Of a DNA stretch of 64,000 nt, positions 7,944 to 17,136 are shown in pieces. Source of the stretch: Falsihalocynthiibacter arcticus (lineage in GTDB: Bacteria; Pseudomonadota; Alphaproteobacteria; Rhodobacterales; Rhodobacteraceae); NCBI RefSeq assembly GCF_000812665.2, contig NZ_CP014327.1:806001-870000 (forward strand), written 5' to 3'. The first letter of the stretch is position 1, and each line of letters opens with the position of its first letter. The notes under the pieces were generated by a model. That model did not search any database. It saw only the letters and a list, made by a program, of their open reading frames with translations, and was not told the DNA's origin. A program made the position numbers and the translations under genes.

Positions 7944-9302
7944 TCATAGGGCTAAAATAGGCACCCGCCACACGTTTGTTAACCTCCCCAATGTCGGATA
8001 GGGGAGAACTGTGTCCGCAATCGCACCCATTTTGAGGTTATTTGCAATCGCCATCGCCCATGTGCCGATCAACTCGCCCGCCTGCGCGCCAACAATCGAA
8101 GCCCCAACCGGCCTCGACTTCACGACCATTACTTTAACCAGCCCTTCAGTTTTCCCTTCAGTTATGGCGCGATCATTTTCGCTATAGGGAAATCGAATTA
8201 CGGTGACATTATCGCCATATTTTTCCCGCGCTTGCACTTCGGAAAGGCCCACTTGCGCCAATTCAGGATCAATATAGGTCGCCCAAGGGAGGTGGGTGTT
8301 TTTTGCTTTCGAGGGCAGGCCAAAGAGGGCCGATTTGATCACGACTCCTGCGTGATATCCGGCAACATGCGTAAACTGAAGGCCGCCAGCAACATCGCCA
8401 ATGGCATAGATTTTTCGGTTGCTGCTTTTGAGTTGCGCGTCGACGGTCACTCCCGAACGCGTCATTTCAACACCAGCCTTCTCAAGGTTCAAACGCTCGA
8501 TATTCACCTTGCGCCCAACCGCCATGAGCAGGTGGCTGCCCTTAAACACGCGCCCGTCTTTTGCTGTTACTTCAAGCGCGCCGGCCTTTCCGCTCACTTC
8601 CGACACGAGTGCGTTTTCTTCAATTATGATCCCCTCGGCCCGCAGGTTCTTCAGGGCGATTTCCGCCAACTCGGGGTCATCCTTGCCCAGCGCTTTAGCC
8701 CCTTCGATGACGGTTACTTTAGATCCCAATCGCGCATATGCTTGAGCCATCTCAAGACCGATAGGACCGCCTCCGATCACCAATAAATGCTCGGGTTGGT
8801 CGCGCAAATCAAAAAGGCTTTCGTTTGTTAAGTACGGCACAGTATCAAGGCCCGGAATTGGCGGTACTAAGGGGGAGGAGCCTGTCGCGATTACAAAACG
8901 ACGTGCTTTGATAATGGTGTCACCCGCCTGTAGTTCCGTCGGCGAAATGAATTCTCCGAATTCCGAAAGTACCGTCACACCCAGCCCTTCAAAGCGCTCC
9001 ACAGAATCGTTTGGTTCAATTGTGGAGATAACTGAGTGAACAAAATCCTTAGCCGCCGCATAATTTATTTGTGGTTGGACGGGCATCACACCAAAGCGCG
9101 CGCCCGATGTTTGTGCATGAGCCGCCTTCCCTGCTGCAATCAACGCCTTGGAGGGTACGCATCCGTAATTCAGACAGTCCCCCCCCATTTTATGCCCTTC
9201 AACAAGGACGACGCGCGCGCCCATCTGCACAGCCCCAGAAGCAACGGAAAGTCCCCCTGACCCACCGCCGATAACGCAAATATCTGTTTCTAAACGTTTC
9301 AT
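7944..9302 (-). CDS. FAD-dependent pyridine nucleotide-disulphide oxidoreductase (MerA/Lpd-like)
   Basis: This 452-residue protein carries the N-terminal FAD motif (CVIGGGSGGLSVASGA) and the redox-active disulphide GGDCLNYGCVPSKAL (Cys43 and Cys48). A NAD(P) motif follows (LLVIGGGPIGLEMAQAYARLG), then the second FAD-contact stretch (YAIGDVAGG). The C-terminal dimerisation domain reads LPYPTLGRLTNVW, so the His-x4-Glu acid-base pair of true dihydrolipoamide dehydrogenases is not seen. This argues against an ordinary Lpd. It lacks a MerA heavy-metal domain. Its start overlaps the TVP38 gene stop by 4 bp, implying coupled translation. Substrate unknown. Confidence 0.85.
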   Translation of the reverse strand: MKRLETDICVIGGGSGGLSVASGAVQMGARVVLVEGHKMGGDCLNYGCVPSKALIAAGKAAHAQTSGARFGVMPVQPQINYAAAKDFVHSVISTIEPNDSVERFEGLGVTVLSEFGEFISPTELQAGDTIIKARRFVIATGSSPLVPPIPGLDTVPYLTNESLFDLRDQPEHLLVIGGGPIGLEMAQAYARLGSKVTVIEGAKALGKDDPELAEIALKNLRAEGIIIEENALVSEVSGKAGALEVTAKDGRVFKGSHLLMAVGRKVNIERLNLEKAGVEMTRSGVTVDAQLKSSNRKIYAIGDVAGGLQFTHVAGYHAGVVIKSALFGLPSKAKNTHLPWATYIDPELAQVGLSEVQAREKYGDNVTVIRFPYSENDRAITEGKTEGLVKVMVVKSRPVGASIVGAQAGELIGTWAMAIANNLKMGAIADTVLPYPTLGRLTNVWRVPILAL

Positions 9303-10030
9303 TGAACGAGGTCCTTTTTGAAAGCTTTCAATACAATTGGAAGGAGCGCAAGAGCCGCAAGTCCTAGAATGGGCAGCAAGATATGCGCCTCAAAGATGAC
9401 ACCGAAATCTGGGGTGCCACCCTGCGCTAGAACTTCGCCGACCCCTGCCCCGATCGACGTGTAAACCAGTGCCCCTGGAATAATGCCAAGGAAGGTTGAG
9501 ATGACGAAACGGTAGAGTGGGACCCCCACCGAAGACAGCACCAAGTTAACGAGGAAAAACGGCAAAATCGGCACAAGGCGCACCGCAAAGAGCACGGACC
9601 ATTGATTTTCGTCGATCCCATCTTTGATTTTCTTCACCGCACCTGAGCTGTTCTCCATTTTCTCGGCCAAGGTTGCGCCAATCCCCCACCGCGCCGCGAG
9701 AAAAATGAGCGTGGCGCCAATAGTCGCAGCAGTCATATTCAAAAGAACACCAGGGAATAGCGAAAACAGGAACCCACCCGTGATCGAAGACATACCCGCT
9801 CCGGGAAGGGAGAACGTGACGATGAGTGTGTAGATAGTGATAAACCCCAGCATCGTTAGGATAAAATTGTTATCGCGAAAAACAACCAAAGCTTCATGAT
9901 TCGCGCGCAGCGCCTCAAAGCTCAACTGCTCCCTCAATAGAAAGGCGCCCAAAACGGCCACAATCAAGATCACCACTAAGGGAATCAAACGCAAAAATCG
10001 GTGCGTCACCGGAACAGAGTTGTCTACCAT
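9299..10030 (-). CDS. TVP38/TMEM64 (DedA superfamily) membrane protein
   Basis: About 243 residues with five or more hydrophobic segments. The family core is visible: PGAGMSSITGGFLFSLFPG followed by AARWGIG, then FAVRLVPILPFFLVNLVLS and FLGIIPGALVYTSIGAGVG. DedA-superfamily proteins act in lipid or envelope homeostasis; the exact role here is not shown. The Met at 10030 (MVDNSVPV) is chosen because AAAGGCGA precedes it; an upstream in-frame ATG at 10066 would add 12 residues. It is first of three minus-strand genes with the flavoprotein and kinase. Confidence 0.85.
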   Translation of the reverse strand: MVDNSVPVTHRFLRLIPLVVILIVAVLGAFLLREQLSFEALRANHEALVVFRDNNFILTMLGFITIYTLIVTFSLPGAGMSSITGGFLFSLFPGVLLNMTAATIGATLIFLAARWGIGATLAEKMENSSGAVKKIKDGIDENQWSVLFAVRLVPILPFFLVNLVLSSVGVPLYRFVISTFLGIIPGALVYTSIGAGVGEVLAQGGTPDFGVIFEAHILLPILGLAALALLPIVLKAFKKDLVQ

Positions 10031-10213
10031 CGTTTCGCCTTTATAATCGCCTGTGACGCATAACATGTGGCCAATCGGGTTTGAGCGATAGGGGTATCAC
10101 GTCTGCTTGATGTTGAGTGATGGGATGGGTACCGTTTGTAACTTATGGGCGCCTCTTTGTAACATTCGTCGGCAAAATCGACCGCCTTGTTGCAAAAACC
10201 CTCCCTTCAAGAA

Positions 10214-10242
10214 TTGACTTCTTTGTTGCACACCCCTAAAGA
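10214..10242 (+). promoter_or_regulatory. Predicted sigma70 promoter of rpmH
   Basis: TTGACT at 10214-10219, a 17-bp spacer and TAAAGA at 10237-10242 point to rpmH, giving a leader of about 73 nt. This lies in the 292-bp divergent gap between the TVP38 gene and rpmH, which holds no other gene. Confidence 0.6.
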
Positions 10243-10322
10243 ACGGGCTTCGAGATACATTTCTCTTCGATTCCGCTCTTCGGGGCGCCAAGGATTCGCA
10301 GGCAACATAACGGAGACGGGCG

Positions 10323-10457
10323 ATGAAACGCACCTTTCAACCATCGAACCTAGTTCGCAAACACCGCCACGGCTTCCGGTCGCGTATGGCAACAAAAGCG
10401 GGCCGCAATATTCTGAACGCACGTCGTGCGAAGGGCCGGAAATCCTTGAGCGCATAA
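10323..10457 (+). CDS. rpmH: 50S ribosomal protein L34
   Basis: A 44-residue, very basic protein: [18 protein letters not shown], then [20 protein letters not shown] and RKSLSA, the complete L34 sequence. L34 is an RNA-binding protein of the large subunit. ATG at 10323 follows ACGGAGACGG, a good ribosome site. Gene order rpmH-rnpA-yidD-yidC is the conserved bacterial arrangement, here with ttcA and an EAL gene between yidD and yidC. Confidence 0.97.
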   Translation: MKRTFQPSNLVRKHRHGFRSRMATKAGRNILNARRAKGRKSLSA

Positions 10458-10505
10458 GCGTTTAGGCTTTGGCTTGGGCTCGTCATTGGGCCTTTTAGTT
10501 CGTTA

Positions 10506-10541
10506 CCGCCGGAACCTTGGGTTCCCGGCGGTTTTCGTTTG
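10506..10541 (+). terminator. Terminator-like hairpin between rpmH and rnpA
   Basis: CCGCCGGAACC, loop TTG and GGTTCCCGGCGG pair with one bulge, followed by TTTTCGTTTG. It may attenuate read-through from the abundant L34 message into rnpA. Confidence 0.65.
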
Positions 10542-10627
10542 TCTATTGCCTCCCCCTTTTCGATCCAGTGAAAACAGCTTATCTGTGGGTCAGTCCTCCT
10601 TTTGCGACGACTCGGATTAAGGTCACT

Positions 10628-11005
10628 ATGTTGCTCACTCTAAAAAACCGACCCGACTTCTTAAAAGCCGCCCGCGCGAAGCGTCAGGCAACGGCTGGGT
10701 TTATTCTCCAAGCGCGCAAGCGTGACGAGAGTGATGCCGCCGTGAACTCTGAAGACATTAGAATTGGGTATACCTGTTCTAAAAAAGTCGGCAATGCCGT
10801 GCTACGCAACCGTGCTAAGCGTCGGCTGCGTGAAGTAGCGCGCTCAGGCTTAACGTCCGGCGGTCTGCCAGGTTGGGACTATGTCCTGATCGGTCGCCAA
10901 GGGGCGACCACAACCCGCACGTTCGCAGCACTGCAAGAGGATCTGGCATTTGCTCTTCGCAAACTCCACGCGCCAAAGCCTAATTCCTCGGCAGGTCTGT
11001 CATGA
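10628..11005 (+). CDS. rnpA: Ribonuclease P protein component
   Basis: 125 residues from the ATG at 10628 ([15 protein letters not shown]), preceded by TTAAGGTCACT. It is the protein cofactor that helps the RNase P RNA bind pre-tRNA leaders. The signature [20 protein letters not shown] followed by RLREV is intact. An upstream in-frame start at 10517 would add 37 unrelated residues and is not supported. It overlaps yidD by ATGA. Confidence 0.95.
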   Translation: MLLTLKNRPDFLKAARAKRQATAGFILQARKRDESDAAVNSEDIRIGYTCSKKVGNAVLRNRAKRRLREVARSGLTSGGLPGWDYVLIGRQGATTTRTFAALQEDLAFALRKLHAPKPNSSAGLS

Positions 11006-11259
11006 CCCCCATAGCCTTTATCCTCTCCCTACCCGTGCGCGCCTACCGTGCCGTTTTTTCACCTTGGGTAGGTTTTAACTGTCGCTACCAACCCACGTGT
11101 TCTGCCTATGCGCTGGAAGCCTTGGAAAAACATGGAGCCCTCAAGGGAAGCTATTTGGCGGCGAAACGGATTGGCCGCTGCCATCCCTTTGGGAGTGACG
11201 GATACGATCCCGTTCCTGAGCCGAAGGCCAAATCAAAAAGAGAATCAGATAATGCTTGA
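11002..11259 (+). CDS. yidD: Membrane protein insertion efficiency factor YidD
   Basis: 85 residues. The amphipathic N-terminus ([17 protein letters not shown]) is followed by the family core [19 protein letters not shown] with two conserved cysteines and RCHPFG. YidD assists YidC-dependent insertion of membrane proteins. Start and stop overlap rnpA by 4 bp and ttcA by 8 bp, so it is translationally coupled on both sides. Confidence 0.94.
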   Translation: MTPIAFILSLPVRAYRAVFSPWVGFNCRYQPTCSAYALEALEKHGALKGSYLAAKRIGRCHPFGSDGYDPVPEPKAKSKRESDNA

Positions 11260-12133
11260 TGAGCACGACGAAATTCATCCTCTGTTTTACGGTGCGCCCA
11301 AGTCGGCTAGTTTCAAGAAACTACGCAAACGTATTGTGCGCCAGACGCGCGAGGCGATCGAGCAATACGGCATGATCGAACGCGATGCACGGTGGCTTGT
11401 CTGTTTGTCTGGTGGCAAAGACAGCTACACGCTGCTCGCGGTTTTGCATGAACTCAAGTGGCGCGGCCTACTGCCAGTCGACCTATTGGCTTGCAACCTT
11501 GACCAAGGCCAACCCGGATTTCCCGCGACAGTGCTCCCAGAGTTCCTGAAAAAGATGGGGGTTGAGCATCGAATCGAATATCAAGATACCTACTCAATTG
11601 TTATGGATAAAGTGCCGGCCGGACGGACATTCTGCGCCCTTTGTTCGCGTTTAAGGCGCGGCAATCTGTACCGAGTTGCCCGCGAAGAAGGTTGCTCCGC
11701 AGTTGTACTTGGGCACCATCGCGACGACATCCTAGAAACCTTTTTCATGAACCTGTTCCACGGAGGGCGCTTGGCGACCATGCCGCCTAAATTGGTCAAT
11801 GAAGAAGGGGATTTGTTTGTTTACCGCCCCCTTGCGCACGTCTCAGAAGCGGATTGCGAGAAGTTTGCACAAAAGATGGCCTATCCAATCATTCCCTGCG
11901 ACCTTTGCGGAAGCCAAGACGGGCTACAGCGTCAACAAGTCAAGCAAATTTTAGATGGTTGGGAGAAAAATTCTCCTGGGCGGCGTCAAGTTATGTTCAA
12001 GGCCTTAACAAATGCGCGCCCAACCCATTTGTTGGATCCAAACCTCTTCGATTTTGCGGGTCTTGAGCGTAGAAGTGTCGAGCCTAAAGATTCAATTGTA
12101 GATAAAAGCAATTCAGTCCCCATTTTACGTTAA
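11252..12133 (+). CDS. ttcA: tRNA 2-thiocytidine biosynthesis protein TtcA
   Basis: 293 residues from the ATG at 11252, inside the last codons of yidD. TtcA thiolates cytidine-32 of certain tRNAs using ATP and an iron-sulphur cluster. The PP-loop SGGKDS is at about residues 55-60, with two Cys-x2-Cys pairs ([10 protein letters not shown] and CDLCGSQDG) and the segment [19 protein letters not shown]. Its place in the rnpA-yidC region groups it with RNA-maturation genes. A longer frame from 11108 merely overlaps yidD. Confidence 0.95.
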   Translation: MLDEHDEIHPLFYGAPKSASFKKLRKRIVRQTREAIEQYGMIERDARWLVCLSGGKDSYTLLAVLHELKWRGLLPVDLLACNLDQGQPGFPATVLPEFLKKMGVEHRIEYQDTYSIVMDKVPAGRTFCALCSRLRRGNLYRVAREEGCSAVVLGHHRDDILETFFMNLFHGGRLATMPPKLVNEEGDLFVYRPLAHVSEADCEKFAQKMAYPIIPCDLCGSQDGLQRQQVKQILDGWEKNSPGRRQVMFKALTNARPTHLLDPNLFDFAGLERRSVEPKDSIVDKSNSVPILR

Positions 12134-12222
12134 CCGTCCGCTAAAGGTGACCCGCTAGTTTCCAAATGAACGCACCACAAACGCGGTGCACACCCAATAC
12201 TGGGTTTCAAAAGGAAACTGTT

Positions 12223-13761
12223 ATGTTGTCTCGGCAAATGATCTACGAAAACGTGAAGTCATTTCGTGGTGCAATCAACGGCCCGCACATCCTAGCCTTC
12301 CTTCCAGCGATCACTTTGGGGGCGTTTTGGCTCGGAGGAGAGTCCGCGCTGCTTGTCGTCGCGCTCTTGCTCCCCGCTGCCTTGGGCCTCGTAGGAGGAG
12401 CCACCGCGCGCATCCCCCCTCCCGAAGCGCGTGACGGGTTAACCGGCTTACATTTACGCGACGCCGTTGAGGGAGCGCTTGACACATCTTTGGAAAGCCA
12501 GCCCAAGAGCGGTCTTTCGACAGCCTGTTTACAGGTGGAACTGGACGATTTTCGGGACTTCACAGATCGATTCGGACGCAAGGCGGCGGAAGACATTTTG
12601 GTCCGCGCAAGCGAGCGTATTTTGGGCGCCTTACGCAGTAATGACGTAATGGCGCGCCTTGATGGTGGTAGTTTCTCGATTGCCGTGGCCCCAATACGTC
12701 GCGCTGATTTAGAGAATCTCATACAAATGGGGTCTAGAATTCAATCGACCATCGCCGAGCCCTTTAGTCTCGACGCGACGAATGTGTATCTCACCGCATC
12801 AATTGGTTTCTGCCTTTCGACGCGGACGTCCATCCGTTCGGGGTCCGCAATGCTTGAAGCCGCTGAATGCGCTCTCTTCGAAGCAAGGCGACACGGCCCG
12901 GGAGGGCTACGAGCTTTTTCACCCGAAATGAAGAAAAAGGCAGAGGACCAGTCCGCGCTTATTGGCGAAGTTGGGGCTGCTTTAGAAGCGGGTCAAATTC
13001 AACCATGGTTTCAACCACAGGTATCAACTGACACGGGAGAAATTTCTGGATTTGAAGCTCTTGCACGCTGGAGCCACCCAACCAGAGGTATTGTCTCCCC
13101 TGCAGAATTTCTTCCCGCAATTCAACAAGCTGGATTGTCCGAACGCCTTAGTGAAATAATTCTGTTCCACGCCCTATCTGCCCTTCGCAGCTGGGACCAA
13201 ACGGGCATTCACATTCCAAGTGTTGGCGTAAACTTCTCATCCGAAGAGCTCCGGAACCCCAAACTTGTAGAGAAAATACGCTGGGAGTTGGATCGTTTTG
13301 ACATGACCGCTGATCGCCTGTCTGTCGAAATCCTAGAATCTGTTGTCGCTGGTTCGGACGATGATACAATTACCCGCAACATAAGCGGCCTCTCCAAACT
13401 TGGATGCGGGATTGACCTCGACGATTTCGGCACCGGCCACGCTTCCATTGCAAATATTCGCCGTTTTGCAATCAACCGCATAAAAATAGACAGATCTTTT
13501 GTAACGAAAGTCGACGTCGACCCTGAACAAAACCGAATGGTCTCCGCAATTCTTACAATGGCCGAGAGACTCGAAATCGAGACCCTCGCTGAAGGTGTAG
13601 AAAGTGTCGGAGAACATGCGACACTTTCGCAACTTGGTTGCGGGCATGTTCAGGGCTTTGGTATCGGCCGCCCGATGCCCCTTTCTGAAACAGTGCTTTG
13701 GATGGAAAAGCATGCGGGAAAACTAACCCAAACACCTGCCATTGGCCGCAAACAAGGGTAA
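12223..13761 (+). CDS. Degenerate GGDEF plus EAL domain protein (probable c-di-GMP phosphodiesterase)
   Basis: 512 residues from the ATG at 12223, which follows AAAAGGAAACTG. Two N-terminal membrane segments (about 20-55) precede a GGDEF-type domain (DGLTGL at ~80). Its signature reads RLDGGSFSIAV instead of GGDEF/GGEEF, so cyclase activity is unlikely. The EAL domain has ISGFEALARWSHP, the second signature DLDDFGTGHASIANI, KIDRSF, ETLAEGVES and QGFGIGRPMP, all expected in an active cyclic-di-GMP phosphodiesterase. Role: lowering c-di-GMP, or sensing GTP through the GGDEF remnant (inference). Confidence 0.9.
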   Translation: MLSRQMIYENVKSFRGAINGPHILAFLPAITLGAFWLGGESALLVVALLLPAALGLVGGATARIPPPEARDGLTGLHLRDAVEGALDTSLESQPKSGLSTACLQVELDDFRDFTDRFGRKAAEDILVRASERILGALRSNDVMARLDGGSFSIAVAPIRRADLENLIQMGSRIQSTIAEPFSLDATNVYLTASIGFCLSTRTSIRSGSAMLEAAECALFEARRHGPGGLRAFSPEMKKKAEDQSALIGEVGAALEAGQIQPWFQPQVSTDTGEISGFEALARWSHPTRGIVSPAEFLPAIQQAGLSERLSEIILFHALSALRSWDQTGIHIPSVGVNFSSEELRNPKLVEKIRWELDRFDMTADRLSVEILESVVAGSDDDTITRNISGLSKLGCGIDLDDFGTGHASIANIRRFAINRIKIDRSFVTKVDVDPEQNRMVSAILTMAERLEIETLAEGVESVGEHATLSQLGCGHVQGFGIGRPMPLSETVLWMEKHAGKLTQTPAIGRKQG

Positions 13762-13860
13762 ACATACCCGATCCTCACAAATAACAGGGGTTTCCCCTTG
13801 ACCTTTTCCGCTTAGACGGGTTGAACCTGACTGTGTTTTTTCCGGAAAATGGCGGGTCCA

Positions 13861-15660
13861 ATGGACGATCAGAATAAGAACCTAATCCTTGCAATCGCTT
13901 TAAGCCTCCTTGTGCTTATTGGCTGGTCGTTCATAGCGCCTCAGTCAACACCGCTTGTAGACCCTGAGGCCGGGGCAATCACTGCCAATGATGGGGACTT
14001 AATGCCGCCGGCAACTTCACTTGTTCCGGCAACCGAGGTTGTAGCCGAGACCATAGAACAGTCGGTTGAAGAACAAAGGATTCCAATTGAAACAGACCGT
14101 GTCGTTGGCTCAATTTCCACACGCGGTGGGCGGATCGATAGTCTTTCCCTAAAAGACTACACCGTTGATCTTGACCCCGATTCAGACCTTGTTCAAGTCC
14201 TTCGCCCCGAAGGTGAAGAGCATGCGTATTATGCGCTCTATGGCTGGGGGCCCGCTGGCGGAATGGATCCAAAACTCGTGCCTAATCGCGGTACAATTTG
14301 GTCACTGTCCGAAGGAAAGATCCTCACTCCAGAAACGCCGATTACGCTCGCTTGGGACAATGGTCAGGGGCTTTTGTTTAAGCAAAAAGTTTCAATCGAC
14401 AAAGACTTCCTCTTCTCCATCGAACAATCCGTCACCAATAATACAACAACATCCCAGCGCCTCTATCCTTACGGCATGATCGCCCAGCACGGCACGCCTG
14501 ATCAAATTGGCTTTTTCATCCTACATGAAGGCGCCATTCGCATGTCGGACGGCCATCTGACAAAAAACAAATACAAAAAAATGCCTGACATGGACTATTC
14601 GGAGCAAGAGAGAGCGCGAGTAGACAAGCAAGATGTCGTGGAAAGTGGCTGGATTGGCTTCACAGGTAAGGAATGGATGACAACGCTCATTCCTGAACAG
14701 GGCCAACCCTTCACATCTGTTGCAAAATACATTGAGAGCCAAGACGTTTATACGGCCGAGGCGCGTTTTCCAGTTATGGAAGTTTCCCCCGGTGGCACTA
14801 TCCTGAACGATAGCCGCCTCTTTGCGGGCGCAAAAGAATGGTCGCTGATCAAGCATTACGAACGCGACGAAGCCGTCGAGCGCTTCATCGATTCAATCGA
14901 TTGGGGCGTGTTCTCCATGATCACCAAACCAATGTTCTGGCTCCTTTACACAATTTACGGATTTATCGGTAACATGGGCTGGTCGATCATCGTTTTGACT
15001 TTGATCATCAAGGCAATGCTCTTCCCGCTTGCCTACAAGTCTTACGTTTCCATGGCCAAGATGAAAAAACTTCAGCCAGAAATGGAAATAATCAAAAAGA
15101 ACGCGGGAGATGATAAACAAAAACTCCAGCAAGAAATGATGGCTCTTTATAAGAAAGAGAAGGCAAATCCCGCCTCAGGCTGTTTGCCAATCTTGCTGCA
15201 AATTCCAATTTTCTTTTCGCTCTACAAGGTGATTTTTGTAACCATCCTCCTACGCCACGCGCCTTGGTTTGGTTGGGTCAACGATCTTTCCGAGCCTGAT
15301 CCCAGTTCAATCCTGAACTTGTTTGGTCTTTTGCCCTACGCGACGCCCGAAGCTGGAAGTATTTTTGCGATTATTTCCCTCGGAATCTTGCCAATTATTC
15401 TTGGCATCTCAATGTGGCTTCAACAGAAGCTCAATCCAGCCCCCACCGAGCCAACTCAAGCAATGGTCATGGCATGGATGCCGTGGGTCTTCATGTTTAT
15501 GTTGGGAAATTTTGCCGCCGGACTTGTTATCTACTGGATTGCAAACAACATGATCACTTTTACGCAACAGTATCTCATCATGCGCAGCCAAGGTGTTAAA
15601 CCGGATGTTTTTGGCAACATCATCTCCGGATTGAAACGCAAGAAGTCGGACGCGAAGTGA
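13861..15660 (+). CDS. yidC: Membrane protein insertase YidC
   Basis: 599 residues starting MDDQNKNLILAIALSLLVLI, the usual family start; an ATG at 13849 would add MAGP. A first membrane anchor is followed by a large periplasmic beta domain (to about residue 345). The Oxa1 core then has five membrane segments, with SMAKMKKLQPEME in the cytoplasmic coiled hairpin and PASGCLPILLQIPIFFSLYKV. It inserts and folds inner-membrane proteins with or without SecYEG. The stop overlaps the next start as GTGA. Confidence 0.96.
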   Translation: MDDQNKNLILAIALSLLVLIGWSFIAPQSTPLVDPEAGAITANDGDLMPPATSLVPATEVVAETIEQSVEEQRIPIETDRVVGSISTRGGRIDSLSLKDYTVDLDPDSDLVQVLRPEGEEHAYYALYGWGPAGGMDPKLVPNRGTIWSLSEGKILTPETPITLAWDNGQGLLFKQKVSIDKDFLFSIEQSVTNNTTTSQRLYPYGMIAQHGTPDQIGFFILHEGAIRMSDGHLTKNKYKKMPDMDYSEQERARVDKQDVVESGWIGFTGKEWMTTLIPEQGQPFTSVAKYIESQDVYTAEARFPVMEVSPGGTILNDSRLFAGAKEWSLIKHYERDEAVERFIDSIDWGVFSMITKPMFWLLYTIYGFIGNMGWSIIVLTLIIKAMLFPLAYKSYVSMAKMKKLQPEMEIIKKNAGDDKQKLQQEMMALYKKEKANPASGCLPILLQIPIFFSLYKVIFVTILLRHAPWFGWVNDLSEPDPSSILNLFGLLPYATPEAGSIFAIISLGILPIILGISMWLQQKLNPAPTEPTQAMVMAWMPWVFMFMLGNFAAGLVIYWIANNMITFTQQYLIMRSQGVKPDVFGNIISGLKRKKSDAK

Positions 15661-16415
15661 ACCATTCGGCCCCCTTTGTCGCTCAAATTTGGCGTCATCC
15701 AATCAAGGCGCATGGGGCCGAACACCTAGAGTGTGTTGATCTCTTGGCAGGGAAGACTCTGCCGTGGGATCGTGTTTGGGCTGTACCGCATAGTGCAGCA
15801 AAAACGGACGGCGGAACATGGGTGTCGTGCCGAAACTTTACGCGTGGTGCAAGCTATCCAAGCCTTATGGCCATTGATGCCCAGTTTGATAGCAAATCCG
15901 AAGAGATCACGCTTTCGCATCCTGACCGCGAAAATATTCAATTCCGGCCCGACGATAACCCTGCCGCATTTTTGGAATGGGTTACCCCTTTGTTGCCACC
16001 TGAACGCCCCGCGCCAACAGGCCTTTTGCGGGCCACAGCTCAGGGTTTGACGGATCAATCCAAACCATGGGTTTCGATTCTAAATCTTGCCTCTTTGCGC
16101 GCGCTGTCTGATAAGTTAGGAACAACATTGGACCCGCGGCGCTTTCGCGGGAATTTTTGGATCGATGGATTGCCCGCTTGGGCGGAGCGCGAATGGATCG
16201 GTCAAAAGGTATCTTTCGGTTCAGTTGAGCTTGACGTTACGCAACACATTACGCGATGTCGGGCAACTGAGGTAGATCCAGAGACGGGCCTGCGCGATGT
16301 CGATACGCTCGGGGCTTTGCACGAAAACTGGGATCACCGGGATTTCGGCGTTTTTGCCCAAGTGTCCACCGGCGGCACTGTTACCATCGGCGACACTGTG
16401 GAGATCGCAATATGA
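15657..16415 (+). CDS. MOSC domain protein (molybdenum cofactor sulfurase-like)
   Basis: 252 residues from a GTG overlapping the yidC stop. The N-terminal MOSC beta-barrel (VAQIWRHPIKAHGAEHL) precedes the MOSC domain. The domain's conserved cysteine lies in ITRCRATEVDPETGLRD near residue 200. MOSC proteins such as YcbX and YiiM bind or use molybdenum cofactor or sulphur groups. Coupling with yidC and engB (4-bp overlaps on both sides) looks like genomic packing rather than function. Specific substrate unknown. Confidence 0.86.
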   Translation: MNHSAPFVAQIWRHPIKAHGAEHLECVDLLAGKTLPWDRVWAVPHSAAKTDGGTWVSCRNFTRGASYPSLMAIDAQFDSKSEEITLSHPDRENIQFRPDDNPAAFLEWVTPLLPPERPAPTGLLRATAQGLTDQSKPWVSILNLASLRALSDKLGTTLDPRRFRGNFWIDGLPAWAEREWIGQKVSFGSVELDVTQHITRCRATEVDPETGLRDVDTLGALHENWDHRDFGVFAQVSTGGTVTIGDTVEIAI

Positions 16416-17062
16416 CACAAACGTTTTCAATCGTAGAAACCCCCGATGCTGAATCCGCCGAAAAAGGGCGCATGCTTTTTGCAGGAGAGACCGAGTTCCT
16501 AAAGGGCGTCGTCGAGATGGACGGCATGCCTCCCGGTGACCTTCTGGAAGTTTGTTTTGCGGGCCGTTCCAACGTCGGGAAGTCTAGCCTTATCAATGCT
16601 GTAACAGGCCGCAAGGCCCTTGCGCGTGCGTCAAACACCCCCGGTCGTACACAGGAAATCAACTTTTTCACCGCGGCAGACAGCCATTATCTTGTCGATT
16701 TGCCCGGATATGGGTACGCCAACGCACCCGTCGCCATCGTCGCAAAATGGCAGCGCCTTCTTAAGGCATATCTTTCAGGTCGCGCCAATCTGCGCCGCGC
16801 TTTTGTGCTGGTTGACGCGCGACATGGCGTCAAGGTTGTCGACGAAGAAATCATGTCTCTTCTTGATCGCTCTGCTGTCACGTTTCAATGTGTTTTGACC
16901 AAAATTGATAAACCCAGCAAGGCGGATCTGGACAAAGTTATTGAGCAAGTTCGTGGCGCACTAGCCAAACATCCCGCGGCCTTCCCCGAGATTGTCCTAA
17001 CGAGTTCGGAAAAAGGTCATGGAATCTCTGAGTTGCGGTCTATCATTGCAACGCTCATCTAA
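16412..17062 (+). CDS. engB: Ribosome biogenesis GTPase EngB (YihA/YsxC)
   Basis: 216 residues. The GTPase motifs are G1 FAGRSNVGKSSLINAV, switch TPGRTQEINFF, G3 DLPGYGYA and G4 TKIDKPSK. EngB acts in late assembly of the 50S subunit. It starts inside the MOSC gene stop (ATGA) and is the last gene of the yidC run before the argB leader. Confidence 0.95.
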   Translation: MTQTFSIVETPDAESAEKGRMLFAGETEFLKGVVEMDGMPPGDLLEVCFAGRSNVGKSSLINAVTGRKALARASNTPGRTQEINFFTAADSHYLVDLPGYGYANAPVAIVAKWQRLLKAYLSGRANLRRAFVLVDARHGVKVVDEEIMSLLDRSAVTFQCVLTKIDKPSKADLDKVIEQVRGALAKHPAAFPEIVLTSSEKGHGISELRSIIATLI

Positions 17063-17095
17063 ACATTGCCCATTTTCCAACCTTGGATAACCCGC

Positions 17096-17122
17096 GTTCA
17101 CCCACTACCAATAAGGGTGAAC
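17096..17122 (+). promoter_or_regulatory. Hairpin just upstream of the argB ribosome site
   Basis: GTTCACCC (17096-17103) and GGGTGAAC (17115-17122) form a perfect 8-bp stem with an 11-nt loop, immediately before AGGATGAG and the argB ATG. There is no T tract, so it is more likely a leader structure than a terminator. Confidence 0.4.
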
Positions 17123-17136
17123 CTTAGGATGAGCTC

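Noticed and set aside
10187-10465. 92-codon frame overlapping rpmH
   Set aside because: The 44-codon L34 gene in another frame is unmistakable and explains the sequence.
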